A program made the translations under genes and the position numbers. From positions 1-34,403 of the forward strand of contig JAJYUU010000047.1 of NCBI GenBank assembly GCA_021792405.1: a stretch of DNA of 34,403 bases. Reading direction: 5' to 3'. The number at the start of each line of letters is the position of its first letter. The first letter of the stretch is position 1. This document shows, in pieces, positions 31,916 through 34,403 of this stretch. The stretch is from Actinomycetes bacterium. Its GTDB lineage: Bacteria > Actinomycetota > Actinomycetes > Streptosporangiales > Streptosporangiaceae. The notes under the pieces are model-generated. The model did not search any database. It saw only the letters and a program-made list of their open reading frames with translations, and had not been told where the DNA came from.

Positions 31916-32593
31916 TCAGTCCAGCCGGACGCCGAGCAACGCAGCCACCCGCCCGGCGGTGCCGTCGGCAGCGTCGTGCAGCACGGCGGTGAACCCCAGT
32001 TGCTCCGCCGCGGCGATGTTGGCCTGGATGTCATCGATGAAGATGCACTCCGTCGGGTCAAGCCCGAGCAGCCCGGCCGCGTGCAGGAAGATCCGCGGCT
32101 CCGGCTTGCGCATGCCGACTTCGGACGAGATCACCACAGCGTCGAACAACTCGCCGAACAACTCGGTCGGGTAGCTGCCCCCCCAGGAGTTCGACAGCAG
32201 CCCGGTCGGCACTCCGCCAGCGTGCAGCGTGCGGAACAGCCGCAGCATCGCGTCATCGAGCCGCGATCCGGCGAACATGCGCGCAAGCAGGCCGGGGCCG
32301 GACACCGGACCGCCGTCCTCCATGACCAGCTGGCCGGCAAGTGCCAGCTCGAACTCGCCGTTACTGCATTCGCCGCGCTCAAGGGCGTGGATCGGGTTGG
32401 TGCCAGTTTCGCCTTCGGTGTAGGCCTGCTTCACCCATTTGCGCATCACCGCCACGTAGCTCTCCCGGCTGATGCCCTCGGCTGCTAGCCAGGCATCGAC
32501 GCTGTGCGCAATGGGGTTGGTCATGACTCCGCCCCAGTCCGTGATCACCCCGCGGAGTTCAGCCACAGCCTGATCGTAAGCCAGCCCGGCCAC
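31916..32593 (-). CDS. HAD-IA family phosphatase-like hydrolase
   Basis: 225 residues from GTG 32593. Motif I is GVITDWGGVMT, with the nucleophilic Asp and a Gly at the second position as in YihX-type and epoxide-hydrolase-N-type HAD-IA proteins. Motif II is TGLLSNSWGG, the motif III Lys is in VGMRKPEPRIFLHA, and motif IV is CIFIDDIQANIAAAEQLG. It is therefore an intact member, in contrast to the HAD protein at 27832. A small phosphorylated metabolite is the probable substrate. It is divergent from the SDR gene at 32626, with a 32-bp gap. Confidence 0.88.
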   Translation of the reverse strand: MAGLAYDQAVAELRGVITDWGGVMTNPIAHSVDAWLAAEGISRESYVAVMRKWVKQAYTEGETGTNPIHALERGECSNGEFELALAGQLVMEDGGPVSGPGLLARMFAGSRLDDAMLRLFRTLHAGGVPTGLLSNSWGGSYPTELFGELFDAVVISSEVGMRKPEPRIFLHAAGLLGLDPTECIFIDDIQANIAAAEQLGFTAVLHDAADGTAGRVAALLGVRLD

Positions 32594-32625
32594 TGCACCG
32601 GCGCGCCTGCTGGCAGAATCTGGGC

Positions 32626-33396
32626 ATGCAGGCCGTAGCTGTAGTCACCGGAGCAAGCAGCGGGATCGGAGCGGCAACGGCCGTCAAGCTCGCCGAGGCG
32701 GGGTACCAGGTGGTGCTCACGGCCCGGCGCGCGGACCGGCTGGCCGAAGTCGCCGAGCGGATCACCGCGGCAGGCGGCGCCGCGCAGGCGCGGCAACTGG
32801 ACGTCACCGATCGCGCGGCCGTCAGTGCGCTGGCTGACTCGCTGGACCGGTGCGACGTGCTGGTCGCCAACGCTGGCGGGGCAATCGGCGCAGACACCAT
32901 CGCAGCCAGCTCGCCTGACGACTGGCAGGCCATGTACCAGGTGAACGTGCTCGGCACCCTGCACATCACCCAGGCGCTGCTGCCCAAGCTGATCGCCAGC
33001 GGGGCCGGCGCGATCGTGCTGATGGGCTCCACTGCGGGGCTGATCAGCTACGAAGGCGGCGGCGGGTACGTGGTCGCCAAGCACGGCACGCACGCCATCG
33101 CCGAGACTCTGCGGCTGGAGCTGTATGACCAGCCCGTCCGGGTGATCGAGATCGCGCCGGGCATGGTGAAAACTTCCGAGTTCGCGGTCAACCGGTACCG
33201 CGGCGACACCGCGAAGGCCGCCGCCGTGTACGCGGGGGTCGCCGAGCCGCTGACCGACGCGGACGTGGCCGACGCGGTCGTCTGGTCAGTGACCAGGCCG
33301 CCGCACTTCAACGTGGACTTGATGGTGATCAGGCCGCGAGCCCAGGCCGCGCAGCACAAGGTCCACCGTGAGCAGCCGCCCGCTGACCTTCGCTAG
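32626..33396 (+). CDS. classical SDR-family NAD(P)-dependent oxidoreductase
   Basis: 256 residues from ATG 32626. Cofactor motif TGASSGIG (8-15), NAGG (82-85), catalytic S135, and the Y148-x3-K152 pair (YVVAK) are complete, with the Arg pair after strand 2 (LTARRADRL) favouring NADP. The sequence order fits YdfG-like 3-hydroxy-acid dehydrogenases. The C-terminal ~20 residues are a charged tail. Substrate unknown. It is divergent from the HAD-IA gene and ends 69 bp before the pepN remnant. Confidence 0.88.
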   Translation: MQAVAVVTGASSGIGAATAVKLAEAGYQVVLTARRADRLAEVAERITAAGGAAQARQLDVTDRAAVSALADSLDRCDVLVANAGGAIGADTIAASSPDDWQAMYQVNVLGTLHITQALLPKLIASGAGAIVLMGSTAGLISYEGGGGYVVAKHGTHAIAETLRLELYDQPVRVIEIAPGMVKTSEFAVNRYRGDTAKAAAVYAGVAEPLTDADVADAVVWSVTRPPHFNVDLMVIRPRAQAAQHKVHREQPPADLR

Positions 33397-33465
33397 CCCA
33401 CGGGTGGCCCGGATGCCGGGCGCCGCGCTCACTCCGGTGCCTGGGTGGCGCACTAGGATGTCCGC

Positions 33466-34237
33466 GTGGCGATGGCGCTTACCCGCACAGAGTCGGCGCG
33501 GCGAACAGCTCTGCTGCAGGTCGAGTCCTACCAGATCGTCCTTGACCTCTCCACCTCCACCGGTACCGGCGCCGTGCGGTCGCGCACCGAAGTCCGGTTC
33601 AGCTGCCGTGAGCCGGGCGCGACGACGTTCGCCGACATTGACGCCCTGGCCGTGCACGAGGCAGTACTGAACGGAGCCCCCGCCGACCCTGCCGCGATAA
33701 CCGACGGACGCCTGCCGCTAACCGGCCTCGCAGCGGCCAACACGCTGACCGTCGATGCGACCGTGGCCATGACCACCAGTGGCAGCGGCCTCACGCAGTA
33801 CACCGATCCGGCCGATGGCAGCCGTTACGTCCTCGCCAACTGCTTCCCGACCGCGGCTCCGCGCGTGTTCTGCTGCGGAGCTGGCTGGCAGGCAGGTCAC
33901 TGCCGACCGGACTGGCGTGCGATCTCGAACTGCGCGCCCCGGTCCTGGCTACGCTGGCCGCCAGGGGCCTGGCGAGCGACGTTGACATTGCCGCCTACCT
34001 GGCCGATGACCCGGCCGCGGGCGACGTACGGCAGGCAACCTGGCGAGCCATGCGGCCGCAGGCCGACTGGCCAGGGCGCTCTACCCGGTGACGCTCGCTG
34101 ATCGTCAGACTCTTGCCGCCAGCCGCGCTGAGCTAGCCAGGACCGGCCCTGCCGACCCGGCCCACGCGATCGTGCTCGAACAGCAGGCGCTGCTGGGACG
34201 GATGATCACTGCCCGCGCCAGGTTCACGCCCGCTTAG
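33466..34237 (+). pseudogene. pepN: aminopeptidase N remnant, internally deleted
   Basis: The N-terminal ~130 residues from GTG 33466 (MAMALTRTESARRTALLQVE, then YQIVLDLSTSTG and CREPGATTFADIDALAVHEA) are those of M1 aminopeptidase N. A TAGGAT box 6 nt upstream gives a leaderless promoter. After FPTAAPRVF (around 33866) the reading moves to another frame with a C-terminal ERAP1-like piece (SWLAGRSLPTGLACDLELRA, then LASDVDIAAYLADDPAAGD), which stops at 34087-34089. A third frame holds the last piece, ALYPVTLADRQTLAASRAEL to TAG 34235-34237. The whole catalytic domain, with the HExxH zinc site, is missing. At least two large deletions or frame breaks are needed, so the gene is dead. Confidence 0.75.
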
Positions 34238-34403
34238 CACGCTTCCAGTGCGCTTCGATGTCGGCTATCACATGCTTTAGAGGGCTTAAGGCGGCACAGC
34301 CGCCATGATCGAGTCAATTAGTGGCCGCGTGGGTCATCGGGCGGGTTGTGTGCTCCTGGCGGAGTGCGTCAGGCGGCCAGGTGTGCCTGGCCGGCGAGGT
34401 CGT
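34238..34403. other. right edge, no firm gene
   Basis: Nothing secure. On the minus strand a frame entering from the edge ends DLAGQAHLAA with TGA at 34371-34369, possibly the C-terminus of a gene lying outside the window. A/T content rises near 34260-34320. Composition resembles an IS edge, but nothing more can be said. Confidence 0.25.

Overview
This is chromosomal DNA of a high-GC actinobacterium. The signs are strong G/C bias at third codon positions, many GTG starts, promoters whose -10 box lies 6-7 nt before the start codon (leaderless transcripts), the order prfB-ftsE-ftsX-smpB-ssrA, a 180-kDa-class NAD-glutamate dehydrogenase and a DUF6912 protein. I cannot fix the order or genus from the sequence alone.

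Left end (1-4650): a PadR-type regulator (C-terminus only) was once start/stop-coupled to a DHA2-type drug exporter. The exporter is now split. About 48 N-terminal codons remain at 262-405 and about 112 C-terminal codons at 4249-4587. The middle is replaced by a ~3.8-kb islet with a membrane-anchored unknown protein, a 95-aa unknown, a GTGA-overlapping two-gene operon (a disordered/helical protein plus an RNx5H HEPN-like protein with a winged-helix tail), a basic repeat-containing protein and a broken ISL3-like transposase. The two-gene operon is the best candidate here for an undescribed defence-type system.

4668-9276: a Rieske oxygenase, a methyltransferase and a DHA2 exporter run on the minus strand, divergent from an HxlR regulator. 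The intergenic region holds two back-to-back leaderless promoters, each with a palindrome over its -35 box. 9406-12661: a DinB-like protein, a rhodanese divergent from a GlxA-type AraC regulator, and a DUF433/DUF5615 antitoxin-toxin pair.

12907-19507: translation-quality and division block. tmRNA (ssrA, tag ANSTRTSLALAA), a MecA-like PBP that has lost all three catalytic motifs, smpB, ftsX, ftsE, a small zinc-ribbon membrane protein, and prfB with SKY in place of the usual SPF anticodon-like tripeptide.

19606-30540: amino-acid and ketone-body catabolism. Acetoacetyl-CoA synthetase and tryptophan 2,3-dioxygenase overlap by ATGA and are followed by NAD-glutamate dehydrogenase. A HAD protein with Asn at the nucleophile position, a perfect 48-bp palindrome and 1-pyrroline-5-carboxylate dehydrogenase come next.

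30688-34403: DUF6912 protein, an orphan Vsr-type endonuclease with a tandem-repeat tail, a second HAD hydrolase, an SDR oxidoreductase, and a collapsed aminopeptidase N gene. Short in-frame tandem repeats (9 or 15 bp) occur several times on the minus strand.
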